Below, piece by piece: positions 15,947 through 24,311 of a stretch of 64,000 nt of DNA. Each line of letters starts with the position of its first letter. Within the stretch, counting starts at the first letter, position 1. Position numbers and translations under genes: made by a program. Source of the DNA: a virus; the IMG/VR virus record IMGVR_UViG_3300008952_002488, positions 107,927 to 171,926 of that record; one strand, 5' to 3'. Below the pieces are notes generated by a model, which did not search any database, was not told where the DNA came from, and was given only the letters and a program-made list of their open reading frames with translations.

Positions 15947-16784
15947 GATATTATTCATTGCCGATATATTTGCAGAAGAGTGGCTCGGCGGTGGAGAACT
16001 TAATAACCAAGAACTCATTGGGATATTGAGAGAAAAAGGACATGAGGTTCTGACTGTTAAAAGCGAAAATGTCAATTTAGAATTTTTACAACATTGGCAG
16101 AATGACGCAAAATTTATCGTCTCCAATTTCATAAAACTGCCGGAAGAAGTAAAGCAACACCTTCAGGAGAAGCATGATTATGTGATTTATGAACATGATC
16201 ACAAATATTTGACAACTAGAGATCCATCTGTTTTCGAAAATTATCTAGCGCCGGATGAAAATATTGTAAATCTTGATTTCTATAAAAATGCAAGAGCCGT
16301 TTTTTGTCAAAGTAGTTTACATGCTGAGGTTGTAGAAAAAAACATAAAAACAGGAAATGTACATTCGCTTGGGGGAAACCTCTGGAGCCTCGAAATTTTA
16401 GATATGTTATCATCTTTATTCCACAAGGAGAAAAAGGAAAGATATTCGATATGGGACTCGCACAATCCTATAAAAAATACTTCGCTAGCTAAAGCTTATT
16501 GTCACAGAAATAAATTAGAATATGATCTTGTTGGAGAACTACCTTATAGGGAATTTTTAAATCGATTGACAGATAATAAATACTTCATATTTTTACCTGA
16601 AACACTGGAGACCTTGTGCCGTGTCGTTGTTGAGTGCAGAATGGCCGGCATGACTGTTTTAACAAGTAAGAAGCTTGGTGCCACAAGTGAAGAGTGGTTC
16701 AAATTAAAAGGAGAAGAGCTTATAAGCTTGATGAAGCAGAAAAGAGAAACAATACCAGATTTGGTTTTGGAGAAATTATTATGA
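15939..16784 (+). CDS. Glycosyltransferase-like protein (GT-B, short)
   Basis: Encodes 281 residues. It opens with KILFIADIFAEEWLGGGE, a GT4-like first strand and loop, and has an E-x7-E-like donor segment, PETLETLCRVVVEC (about 220-233), followed by GMTVLTSKKLGA. It is shorter than most GT4 enzymes (350-420). Co-location with three other transferases supports the call. It overlaps the GT2 gene by 4 nt. Confidence 0.65.
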   Translation: MSKILFIADIFAEEWLGGGELNNQELIGILREKGHEVLTVKSENVNLEFLQHWQNDAKFIVSNFIKLPEEVKQHLQEKHDYVIYEHDHKYLTTRDPSVFENYLAPDENIVNLDFYKNARAVFCQSSLHAEVVEKNIKTGNVHSLGGNLWSLEILDMLSSLFHKEKKERYSIWDSHNPIKNTSLAKAYCHRNKLEYDLVGELPYREFLNRLTDNKYFIFLPETLETLCRVVVECRMAGMTVLTSKKLGATSEEWFKLKGEELISLMKQKRETIPDLVLEKLL

Positions 16785-17515
16785 ATCCAAAAGTTACAAT
16801 TATAATACCTTGTTATAATTCGGAAAAGTATATCGAAAAGTGTTTGAGGTCTGCCTTATCTCAAACTTATGATAATTTTGAGGTTATTTTTGTAGATAAT
16901 GACAGCGGTGATGACAGCTTGGAAATCGCCGAAAAAATACAAGAAGAGTTCCCAGAACTCCTAATTGATACTGCCCCAAATTTATACCCATTTTCCTGGG
17001 AAGAACCAGTTGAGGCAGCTTTGTCTCTGGCTACTGGTGAATATTTTACAATTCTAGGATCAGACGACTATATTTCGGAAGATTATGTATCAAATTTCAT
17101 GAAAAAGATTTTAGAATCCGAAGAAACCATTTTGGTTTTACAAAGCGGAATTAAAGGCATAGACGATAAGTCAAATTTGATCGACCAAGATGTTTCTCAC
17201 ATTTATTCAAGTATAGAGGAATTTAAAGAACTCCTGCTGCAAAGATGTCCAGTAACAACTCCGTCCGTAGTTTATAAAACAGAGCTTCACGGAAAAGGAA
17301 TTGTAAGATGGCTGGCTAGCGAATATCTTGGGGCTGCCGATTATGATCTTTATTTTAATTTGGCTGATAATGACGTTTATATCCATCCTGTCGGGGAGTG
17401 GCTTGGGTATTATTATCGCTGGCACCAAGACCAGGCAACATGGGGGATGCAAAAACAACCTCTAAATTACGACTTTATGCTCCAGAATCAATGGAGAGAA
17501 AAGTGGGGAATGTGA
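16781..17515 (+). CDS. Glycosyltransferase, GT2 family
   Basis: Encodes 244 residues from ATG 16781 (overlap ATGA with the previous gene); a longer in-frame start inside that gene is rejected. It has a GT-A fold with VTIIIPCYNSEKYIEKCL at the start, FVDNDSGDDS for nucleotide binding, and LGSDDYI as the metal-binding DxD equivalent (about residue 85). No membrane helices, so a soluble inverting transferase. The stop overlaps the GTG of the ThDP enzyme. Confidence 0.88.
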   Translation: MNPKVTIIIPCYNSEKYIEKCLRSALSQTYDNFEVIFVDNDSGDDSLEIAEKIQEEFPELLIDTAPNLYPFSWEEPVEAALSLATGEYFTILGSDDYISEDYVSNFMKKILESEETILVLQSGIKGIDDKSNLIDQDVSHIYSSIEEFKELLLQRCPVTTPSVVYKTELHGKGIVRWLASEYLGAADYDLYFNLADNDVYIHPVGEWLGYYYRWHQDQATWGMQKQPLNYDFMLQNQWREKWGM

Positions 17516-19311
17516 AAGTAAGAGTTGTTGACTATATTGCTAACAAAATTGATGAACTTGGTGTAAGGGATGTTTTTACTCTTACCGGCGGCGGTGCAAT
17601 GTTCCTCAATGATTGTATTGCAAAACACCCAAATCTAAGAGCTATTTGTAATCACCACGAACAGGCTTGCGCCATGGGTGCGGTAGGCTATGGAAAATAC
17701 ACTAACAATTTTGGTGTATCAATAGTGACCACTGGTTGTGGCAGCACTAACGCTCTGACTGGATTATTGGAAGCGTGGCAAGATAATGTCAAATGCTTGT
17801 TTATATCGGGACAAGTAAATAAATCACAAACTACTCATAATATAAACGTACCACTAAGACAACTAGGTGTCCAAGAGGCTAATATCGTTGATGTAGTAAG
17901 ACCGATATGTAAATATGCAATTATGATAACAGACCCAAACAGGGTAAAGTTTGAGGTAGAAAAAGCAATTCATATCGCCAGTGAAGGACGCCCCGGACCA
18001 GTTTGGCTAGATATCCCATTGGATGTACAGGGGGCTTTTATTGACGTTGATGATTGTCTTTCTTATCCCATTAGGAGAAATAACCACATAAAGAAAAAAA
18101 TAACCCCAAGCGAGTGCGAATCCTTATCTGAGATGTTTGATAAAGCCGAACGCCCAGTGGTTTTAGTTGGGAACGGTGTTCGCCTAGCTGATGCCACGGA
18201 ACAACTCAAAACATTTGTTGAAAAATATAATATACCCACGGTAGCTACTTTTCTTGGCGTTGATCTACTAGAGAGTGATCACCCCTTGATGATCGGGAGG
18301 GTTGGAATCAAAGGGAATCGTGCAGCAAATTTCGCAATGCAAAACTCGGATCTTTTGATAACTATCGGTACTCGCTTAGGTGTTCCTGTGACTGGGTATA
18401 ATTATGAGACCTTCGCTAGAGAGGCAAAGATCGTAGTTGTAGATATTGACAGAGAAGAACACCGGAAAAACACAATCAAAATAGATAAACTGATTGGCTC
18501 CGATGCTAAGAACTTTTTAGAAATTATAAAGTTTAATAAAAAGGTTACCAAAGAATGGTCAGACACATGTTTGAGGTGGAAGAAAAACTGGAGAGTATGT
18601 AATCCGGAATGGAGCAAAGACAAAGAAGGAATAGATCTATATTATTTTATGGATCATCTCTCAAGGCAGAATAAAGATGACTCGGTTGTTGTATCTGATG
18701 CAGGATCCGCATACTATGTTCCTTCTCAATTTCTGGATATTAAAAAAGAACAAAGATATGTAACGTCTGGAGCACAAGCAGACATGGGGTTTACGATCCC
18801 CGCCGCCATTGGGGTTAGTGTTGCAAGGGGAGATAAAGAGGTTATAGGAATTACAGGCGATGGATCTTTCCAAACAAACATCCAAGAACTTCAGACAATA
18901 AAACATTATAACCTACCGATAAAACTTTTCGTGTGGAACAATCACGGATATTTGTCTATCAGAACAACACAGAGAAAGTTTTTTGATGGCAGATTTATAG
19001 GTGTTGACGGCGATTCTGGAGTGTCACTTCCAAACATAGAAAAAATTACCGACGCCTACGGGCTGAAGTATTTTAAGATTGAAACTGTTGAGGGGTTGGA
19101 AGATGGCATACAAAAGGTTCTGAATTATGATGGTCCAGTTGTGTGTGAGGTGATGTGTCAAAAATGGCAAGAAGTTGTTCCAACGCTTATATCGACAAAG
19201 ACAAAAGACGGAAGAATCGTGTCTAGACCATTCGAAGATATGTATCCGCTCTTAACTAGAGAAGAATTTTACGATAACATGATTATCGAGCCTATAAACT
19301 ATGAGGAATAA
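17512..19311 (+). CDS. ThDP-dependent enzyme, acetolactate-synthase/YerE-like
   Basis: Encodes 599 residues. GTG 17512 is chosen (GTGA overlap with the GT2 stop, GGGGA upstream) because the family's conserved N-terminus VRVVDYIANKIDELG begins there. The three-domain architecture is complete: the Pyr domain with catalytic Glu in NHHEQACAMGA, a central domain with VGNGVRLA, and the PP domain with the ThDP motif GDGSFQTNIQEL...VWNNHGY. Acetolactate synthase itself would be odd here. YerE, a relative, transfers a two-carbon unit from pyruvate to CDP-3,6-dideoxy-4-keto-hexose to build yersiniose. The E1-type dehydrase at 21073 makes that class of substrate, so a branched-chain-sugar role is the best guess. 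Confidence 0.8.
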   Translation: MKVRVVDYIANKIDELGVRDVFTLTGGGAMFLNDCIAKHPNLRAICNHHEQACAMGAVGYGKYTNNFGVSIVTTGCGSTNALTGLLEAWQDNVKCLFISGQVNKSQTTHNINVPLRQLGVQEANIVDVVRPICKYAIMITDPNRVKFEVEKAIHIASEGRPGPVWLDIPLDVQGAFIDVDDCLSYPIRRNNHIKKKITPSECESLSEMFDKAERPVVLVGNGVRLADATEQLKTFVEKYNIPTVATFLGVDLLESDHPLMIGRVGIKGNRAANFAMQNSDLLITIGTRLGVPVTGYNYETFAREAKIVVVDIDREEHRKNTIKIDKLIGSDAKNFLEIIKFNKKVTKEWSDTCLRWKKNWRVCNPEWSKDKEGIDLYYFMDHLSRQNKDDSVVVSDAGSAYYVPSQFLDIKKEQRYVTSGAQADMGFTIPAAIGVSVARGDKEVIGITGDGSFQTNIQELQTIKHYNLPIKLFVWNNHGYLSIRTTQRKFFDGRFIGVDGDSGVSLPNIEKITDAYGLKYFKIETVEGLEDGIQKVLNYDGPVVCEVMCQKWQEVVPTLISTKTKDGRIVSRPFEDMYPLLTREEFYDNMIIEPINYEE

Positions 19312-19314
19312 AAA

Positions 19315-20253
19315 ATGGCAACCGACCCAAAAAAGACAACTATTTTAACACTAAGGAGGCACAAGAGACAAGAAAAGAAATCTGTATTTGTGACCGCCTA
19401 TGATTATCCACAGGCACTACTCGCTGACAAGGCGGGAGTTGATGGGATACTTGTTGGCGATTCTTTAGGGATGACCACCTTGGGTCATAAAACAACTATA
19501 CCAGTTACAATGGACGCTATGATTCTGCACGCCGAAGCAGTTGCCCGTGGAGCCAAGAGTGCTTTTCTGGTGGGAGACATGCCTTACATGTCTTATCAAG
19601 CTTCAAACAGCGAAGCAGTACATAATGCTGGTCGGTTTATTCGGGCTGGCATGGATTCTGTCAAAGTCGAGGGAGCGATGGTGGATCGTATCAAAGCAAT
19701 TGCTGATGCCGGAATTCTCGTTCAGAGTCACTTAGGTCTCACCCCTCACACAAGAGCAAAGTTAGGTGGCTATAGAGTTCAGGGAAAAACTGCGGAGAGC
19801 ACAGAAATTATTCTTAATCAAGCACTCGAACTACAAGAGGCCGGATGTGCCTTCCTTCTGTTAGAGGCGATGCCAAGAGAATCAGCACAAGCAGTAGCGA
19901 AAGAGTTGAGCATCCCGGTGTATGGTATTGGCGCTGGGGATTTGGTGGATGGTCAGCTTGTTATTATGCACGACTTGGTTGGGTTATTTTGGGAGTTTAA
20001 GTCCAAGTTTGTTAAGAGATACTGCGAGGCTGGAGCCATTATTCAAACGGCTTTGGAACAATATGCCGAAGAAGTTCGCAATGGAGTGTTTCCCTCAGAA
20101 GAAAACTTCTATGAAATTAAAGATGAGGAGCTTGAGAAACTTCTTTCTAATGCAAAATGGAAGTATGAAACCGATCAAGGATTTCCAACTAACCATAGTC
20201 CAACTCCAAACACAGTAACCCCTAAAGAAGATATTTTCAATAATAAAAAATGA
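19315..20253 (+). CDS. PanB-like ketopantoate hydroxymethyltransferase family protein
   Basis: Encodes 312 residues; PanB proteins are usually about 265, and the extra length is a polar C-terminal tail from about 270. All catalytic and metal-binding positions known in PanB are present in order: Asp in VGDSLGM, Asp in VGDMPYMSY, Lys and Glu in VKVEG, and Glu in LLEAMP, plus the GIGAG and DGQ..HDL motifs. The family adds a hydroxymethyl group from methylene-tetrahydrofolate next to a keto group. It starts 3 bases after the ThDP gene and overlaps the following SDR gene by 4 nt. Since the rest of the pantothenate pathway is absent and sugar genes surround it, a role in making a hydroxymethyl- or acyl-modified sugar is possible (inference). 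Confidence 0.88.
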   Translation: MATDPKKTTILTLRRHKRQEKKSVFVTAYDYPQALLADKAGVDGILVGDSLGMTTLGHKTTIPVTMDAMILHAEAVARGAKSAFLVGDMPYMSYQASNSEAVHNAGRFIRAGMDSVKVEGAMVDRIKAIADAGILVQSHLGLTPHTRAKLGGYRVQGKTAESTEIILNQALELQEAGCAFLLLEAMPRESAQAVAKELSIPVYGIGAGDLVDGQLVIMHDLVGLFWEFKSKFVKRYCEAGAIIQTALEQYAEEVRNGVFPSEENFYEIKDEELEKLLSNAKWKYETDQGFPTNHSPTPNTVTPKEDIFNNKK

Positions 20254-21080
20254 AGGTCCTAATAACTGGGCGAAACGGTTTTTTAGCAAAAGAGTTATAC
20301 GAGAAATTTGACGATCTTGATATAACTTGTGCCGGAAGAAAAGAAGTAAACTTAACGGACAGTCAGTCTGTAAGAATATTCTTGCAACAAAACAGGTTTG
20401 ATGCCGTCGTACACACTGCCATAATCGGAGGCAGAAGAAACGAAACAGATACTCTCCAAACCTTTGTTGACAACATTTCGATGTTTAATAATTTGGTAGC
20501 AAACAGGCATTCTTTTGGAAAACTAATCAACTTCTGTTCTGGGGCAGCTTTCGGAAAAAATGCTGATATATACAAATACCAAGAAAACAGAATTTACTCA
20601 TTTACACCCTCTGATTATTATGGGATGTCGAAAAACATAATCGCCCGTGAGTGCGATAAATTGTTTGATGTTTATAATCTTAGGTTGTTCGGGTGCTTTG
20701 GGTTTCATGAAGCAAAAACTAGGTTTATAAAATCTTCCATTTTAAGGGCTTTAAAAGGAGAGCCAATATTAATTCATAAAAATAAGATGATGGATTTTGT
20801 TTCATCAGATGACGTGGCAACTGTTGTTCGTCACTATTTGGAAAATGATCCAGGGAAAGATTATGAAAATATCAACATATGCTACAAAGAAAAACATACA
20901 TTAAGGAATATAGCAGCAGAGATTGTAACTTTAACAAATTCTAGTTCTGATATAATATTAGAAGAAGATGGGTTTGCAAACACCTATACTGGGTGTAGTG
21001 ATAAATTGGAAACTCTTGGTCTTGACCTACAGGGTCTTGTTGTAGGGTTGAGAAATTTGACGGAAAGATTAAGTGAATAA
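20250..21080 (+). CDS. NAD(P)-dependent epimerase/reductase, extended SDR
   Basis: Encodes 276 residues. It has the Rossmann motif TGRNGFLAKEL at the N-terminus and the catalytic Tyr-x3-Lys in DYYGMSKN (about 130), with an upstream Ser in NFCSGAAFG. The family includes nucleotide-sugar reductases and epimerases. Between the ThDP/PanB pair and the 3-dehydrase it could be the reductase acting on the branched keto-sugar (YerF-like role, inferred). ATGA overlap with the PanB-like gene; the next gene starts 8 nt before its stop. Confidence 0.75.
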   Translation: MKVLITGRNGFLAKELYEKFDDLDITCAGRKEVNLTDSQSVRIFLQQNRFDAVVHTAIIGGRRNETDTLQTFVDNISMFNNLVANRHSFGKLINFCSGAAFGKNADIYKYQENRIYSFTPSDYYGMSKNIIARECDKLFDVYNLRLFGCFGFHEAKTRFIKSSILRALKGEPILIHKNKMMDFVSSDDVATVVRHYLENDPGKDYENINICYKEKHTLRNIAAEIVTLTNSSSDIILEEDGFANTYTGCSDKLETLGLDLQGLVVGLRNLTERLSE

Positions 21081-22416
21081 GCTAGAAGAGATACTTTCAC
21101 TTGTAAGAGAGTACGCAGAAGAAAATCTCCTCAAAAAATCATGGGAGGAGGGTGATTGGATTAATTATTCTGGTCCTAATTTTTCTTCGGATGAGTATGC
21201 GGCCGCCGTAGAAACACTACTGGACGGATGGCTTGTTATAGGAAAAAGATCTAGGGAATTTGAGAATAGATTTCCATCGCACCTGGGCAAGAGGTACGGA
21301 ATTCTGACAAATTCTGGCAGTTCTGCTAATCTTGTAATGGTACATGCCTTTACAAGCAAGCAAAAGTTTATGAAGAAATATCACCTCCCAAAGGGGAGTA
21401 AAATCATCACGCCTGTAGTTTGTTTCCCTACTACGATTAATCCTATTATTCAGGCAGGATTCGAGCCAGTATTTGTTGATGTTGACTTACCATCTCTTAA
21501 TCTAAATTTAGACGAAGTAGAAAGATTATTAGAAACAGACAAAGACATAAAAGGACTAATGTTCGCTCACGTTTTAGGAAACCCACCAGATATGGACAGG
21601 GTTATGAGTTTGGTTGAGAAATATGATCTAATATTTCTAGAAGATTCGTGCGATGCCTTGGGGTCTTTTTATGACGGAAAACCTTTGGGGTCTTTTGGCC
21701 ATGCCTCTTCGTGTTCGTTTTATCCAGCGCACCATATGACAATGGGGGAAGGAGGTTTTGTAGCAACAGATGACCCAAGAATCCGAAGGGTTCTGGCAAG
21801 CTTTAGAGATTGGGGTCGTGCTTGTTACTGCAACGAGAAAAAGCCAGGAGATGTTACAGACGGCACAGCCTGTGGAAACAGATTTAGAGAGTGGTTAAGA
21901 GATGGCAATCAGAGTTTTGTTTATGATCATCGATATGTGTTTGATGAGGTAGGCTTTAATCTAAAACCATTAGAGCTTCAGTCAGCAATAGGACTTGAAC
22001 AAATAGAAAAACTTCCATCAATGGATTCTGCTCGGCGCAAGAACTTTCTTCGCCTCAAGGAAATATTTTCAAAATATAACGAATATTTTATGCTTCCAAC
22101 TGCAACTCCAAAATCAGATCCCTGTTGGTTTGGGTTTATGACGACAGTAAAACAAAACAACAAGTTCACAAAACAGGATTTGGTTGAGTATCTGGAAGAA
22201 CACAAGATCCAGACAAGATCATATTTCACAGGTAACTGCTTATACCACCCAGCATATAAGGAATATGCTTCTAAATATGAAAACCTTATAGAAAGATTTC
22301 CAAACGCTCACGTTGCTACCGTTGATACTTTTTTTATGGGAACCTTCATTGGGATAACCGACCAAAAGTTGGATTATATTGAAAAAGTTGTTGACAACTT
22401 CTTCGAGAGGGTGTAA
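21073..22416 (+). CDS. rfbH: CDP-4-keto-6-deoxyglucose 3-dehydrase-like (RfbH/DdhC, E1) with [2Fe-2S] cysteines
   Basis: Encodes 447 residues from a GTG. It has the DegT/DnrJ aminotransferase fold, but in SFYPAHHMTMGEGG the usual PLP lysine is replaced by His220, the hallmark of E1 and ColD 3-dehydratases. Cysteines at 193, 251, 253 and 267 reproduce the known E1 cluster spacing (C-x57-C-x1-C) except that the last gap is longer (13 rather than 7). E1 removes the 3-hydroxyl of CDP-4-keto-6-deoxyglucose using PMP and one-electron transfer from a reductase (E3). No E3 gene is visible in the window, so a host flavodoxin or ferredoxin reductase would be needed. Overlaps its SDR neighbour by 8 nt. 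Confidence 0.88.
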   Translation: MNKLEEILSLVREYAEENLLKKSWEEGDWINYSGPNFSSDEYAAAVETLLDGWLVIGKRSREFENRFPSHLGKRYGILTNSGSSANLVMVHAFTSKQKFMKKYHLPKGSKIITPVVCFPTTINPIIQAGFEPVFVDVDLPSLNLNLDEVERLLETDKDIKGLMFAHVLGNPPDMDRVMSLVEKYDLIFLEDSCDALGSFYDGKPLGSFGHASSCSFYPAHHMTMGEGGFVATDDPRIRRVLASFRDWGRACYCNEKKPGDVTDGTACGNRFREWLRDGNQSFVYDHRYVFDEVGFNLKPLELQSAIGLEQIEKLPSMDSARRKNFLRLKEIFSKYNEYFMLPTATPKSDPCWFGFMTTVKQNNKFTKQDLVEYLEEHKIQTRSYFTGNCLYHPAYKEYASKYENLIERFPNAHVATVDTFFMGTFIGITDQKLDYIEKVVDNFFERV

Positions 22417-22417
22417 T

Positions 22418-23368
22418 ATGAAAATAGTATATATTACTGGTTGTCTTGGTTTTATTCCATCGTATTTTACGAAAAAGTGCCTAGAAAGAGGATGGATGGT
22501 TTATGGTGTAGATAAAGTTACTTACGCCGCAAATACAAAAATTCTAAAAGAGTTCCAGACTTATGAAAACTTTAGGTTTAAACAGGAAGATATTAAAGAT
22601 CTGGATGTTTTATACGATTGCGATTATGTTGTCAACTTTGCAGCAGAATCACATGTTGGTAACAGTATTATAAACAGCGATGAATTTATAAACACTAACA
22701 TCGTGGGTACAAAAAACCTTTTAGACTTAGTTAGGTTTAAACCAATAAACTGTGGAGAGAGACCAATCTTTTTACATGTAAGTACTGACGAGGTTTACGG
22801 AGATATAGAAGAAGGGTCTCACAAAGAGACAGACTTGTTACACCCAAGCAATCCATATTCGGCAGCCAAAGCAGCAGCAGATATGCTGGTCTTTGCCTGG
22901 GCAAGAACTTATGGTATTAAATATTTGATAGCCAGACCAACAAACAATTACGGTATGAGACAATATCCAGAAAAGCTTATACCTCTCAGTGTGAAGAATC
23001 TGTTGCGTGACAGGAAGATTTGGCTCCACAACAACGGAACACCTGTAAGGAACTGGCTTCACGCAGATGACACGGCTGAAGCAATCATGACTCTTATTGA
23101 TTCTGGGGTAACAAATGATATTTTCAACATTGCCGGCGATTTTGAGCAAACAAACGCAGAAACTGTCCGAAAGATTATCAAGTCATTCTATGGAACAGAT
23201 GACGACTGGGAAAAGTATGTTGATTATTCATATGAGAGAGAAGGTCAGGATATGAGATATTGTTTAGATGACAACAAAATAAGATCTCTTGGTTGGACAC
23301 CTAAGAAGATATTTGATGAAGAAATAGACGAAATAGTTTCTTTTTATAAGAAAAATTTTATATGGTAA
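22418..23368 (+). CDS. Nucleotide-sugar 4,6-dehydratase (RmlB-like extended SDR)
   Basis: Encodes 316 residues from ATG 22418, with GAGAGG 7 bases upstream. The Rossmann motif is TGCLGFIPSYF, the dehydratase signature is FAAESHV, the active-site segment is VSTDEVYGD (Thr-Asp-Glu), and the YxxxK is YSAAK. The sequence is closest in style to dTDP-glucose 4,6-dehydratase. In this context it may instead act on CDP-glucose to supply the E1-type dehydrase just upstream. No nucleotidylyltransferase for glucose-1-phosphate is in the cluster. Confidence 0.88.
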   Translation: MKIVYITGCLGFIPSYFTKKCLERGWMVYGVDKVTYAANTKILKEFQTYENFRFKQEDIKDLDVLYDCDYVVNFAAESHVGNSIINSDEFINTNIVGTKNLLDLVRFKPINCGERPIFLHVSTDEVYGDIEEGSHKETDLLHPSNPYSAAKAAADMLVFAWARTYGIKYLIARPTNNYGMRQYPEKLIPLSVKNLLRDRKIWLHNNGTPVRNWLHADDTAEAIMTLIDSGVTNDIFNIAGDFEQTNAETVRKIIKSFYGTDDDWEKYVDYSYEREGQDMRYCLDDNKIRSLGWTPKKIFDEEIDEIVSFYKKNFIW

Positions 23369-23372
23369 GAAA

Positions 23373-24311
23373 ATGAGATTAGATTACAAAGATATTATTA
23401 ATAAACACAAAGGAAAGCCGTGTGTGGTTGCTCTCCATGGACCCAGTTTATCACCACACATAGATGAAATTCAAAACCTCCAAAAACAGGATAAAATAAT
23501 AAGAATTTCTGTAAATGAGTGGTTTGATTTCTTTAAAGAAAAGCCAGATTATTGGGTAATTTCCAATGCCGAGCTTAATATTAGGGACTCAGTATTAAAC
23601 GAGAACATTTGGAAAATGAGAGGATACCCACCAGATGTTTTTAATACTCAGGGGGTACCTCTATTATATAACAGAACAGCCGATTTGACAGATCCAGATT
23701 TTGTAGATAAGAACTTAAAGTGTGATTATCTTCCGTTCGATAATAGACACTTTAAAGGACATAAGTGTCTGGACATTTTGAAAAACTTTAAAAAATATCA
23801 CGATGAAAACAGGAATCTAGATTTTAGAATGTACGGGAATAATGCCCAAATGTGGCAACTCCCAGATACAAGAAGTGTAAACCCACACTGTGCTCAGGTA
23901 CATGGGGTCGTTGCGGGCGGCTGGTCACGCTTTGGAAAGTGTTGTCATTTGATGCAGGAAACAACTATACAAGAAAAATTACAAGAGATAACTGGACACC
24001 CCCAACATATGGGCGTTGGACAGACGGTAGGATTGTTTTGTGTTATGTTTGCTGTTATGATGGGGTGTAATCCAATATATGTTACCGGACTTGATTTAGA
24101 CTATACGCTTGGGTATGCTGAAGGTGCCGACAAGCCCTATTATGTTCCTAACCCAGGTAACGTTGGACACTGGCGTCACGTCTTCCAAGAATTTCTAACA
24201 GATGATATGAGGATTTTGCGTGAGAGTGCAGATTTAAATGGTATAGAAATTATTAACCTTAATAAAAACGCATGGTATGATGTGTTTAAGAAAGGAGACT
24301 TAGGTCTATGA
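23373..24311 (+). CDS. DUF115/sialyltransferase-like glycosyltransferase
   Basis: Encodes 312 residues. Near the N-terminus is ALHGPSLSPHIDEI, the GPSL nucleotide-binding loop seen in DUF115 (Maf-type) proteins and GT42 sialyltransferases. At about 219-245 is TVGLFCVMFAVMMGCNPIYV followed by TGLDLDY, the family's core strand and acidic motif. Maf proteins glycosylate flagellin with pseudaminic or legionaminic acid. The immediate neighbours are a nonulosonate synthase and a CMP-nonulosonate synthetase, so this is the likely transferase using their product. Overlaps the NeuB-like gene by 4 nt. Confidence 0.65.
   Translation: MRLDYKDIINKHKGKPCVVALHGPSLSPHIDEIQNLQKQDKIIRISVNEWFDFFKEKPDYWVISNAELNIRDSVLNENIWKMRGYPPDVFNTQGVPLLYNRTADLTDPDFVDKNLKCDYLPFDNRHFKGHKCLDILKNFKKYHDENRNLDFRMYGNNAQMWQLPDTRSVNPHCAQVHGVVAGGWSRFGKCCHLMQETTIQEKLQEITGHPQHMGVGQTVGLFCVMFAVMMGCNPIYVTGLDLDYTLGYAEGADKPYYVPNPGNVGHWRHVFQEFLTDDMRILRESADLNGIEIINLNKNAWYDVFKKGDLGL

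Noticed and set aside
17398-17511. Longer N-terminus for the ThDP enzyme
   Set aside because: It overlaps the GT2 gene by over 110 bases in another frame and is not family-like; GTG 17512 fits the coupling and conserved N-terminus.
17512-20253. A plain pantothenate or branched-chain amino acid pathway
   Set aside because: IlvC, IlvD, PanC and PanE partners are absent and the genes are embedded among deoxy-sugar enzymes; kept as an alternative only.
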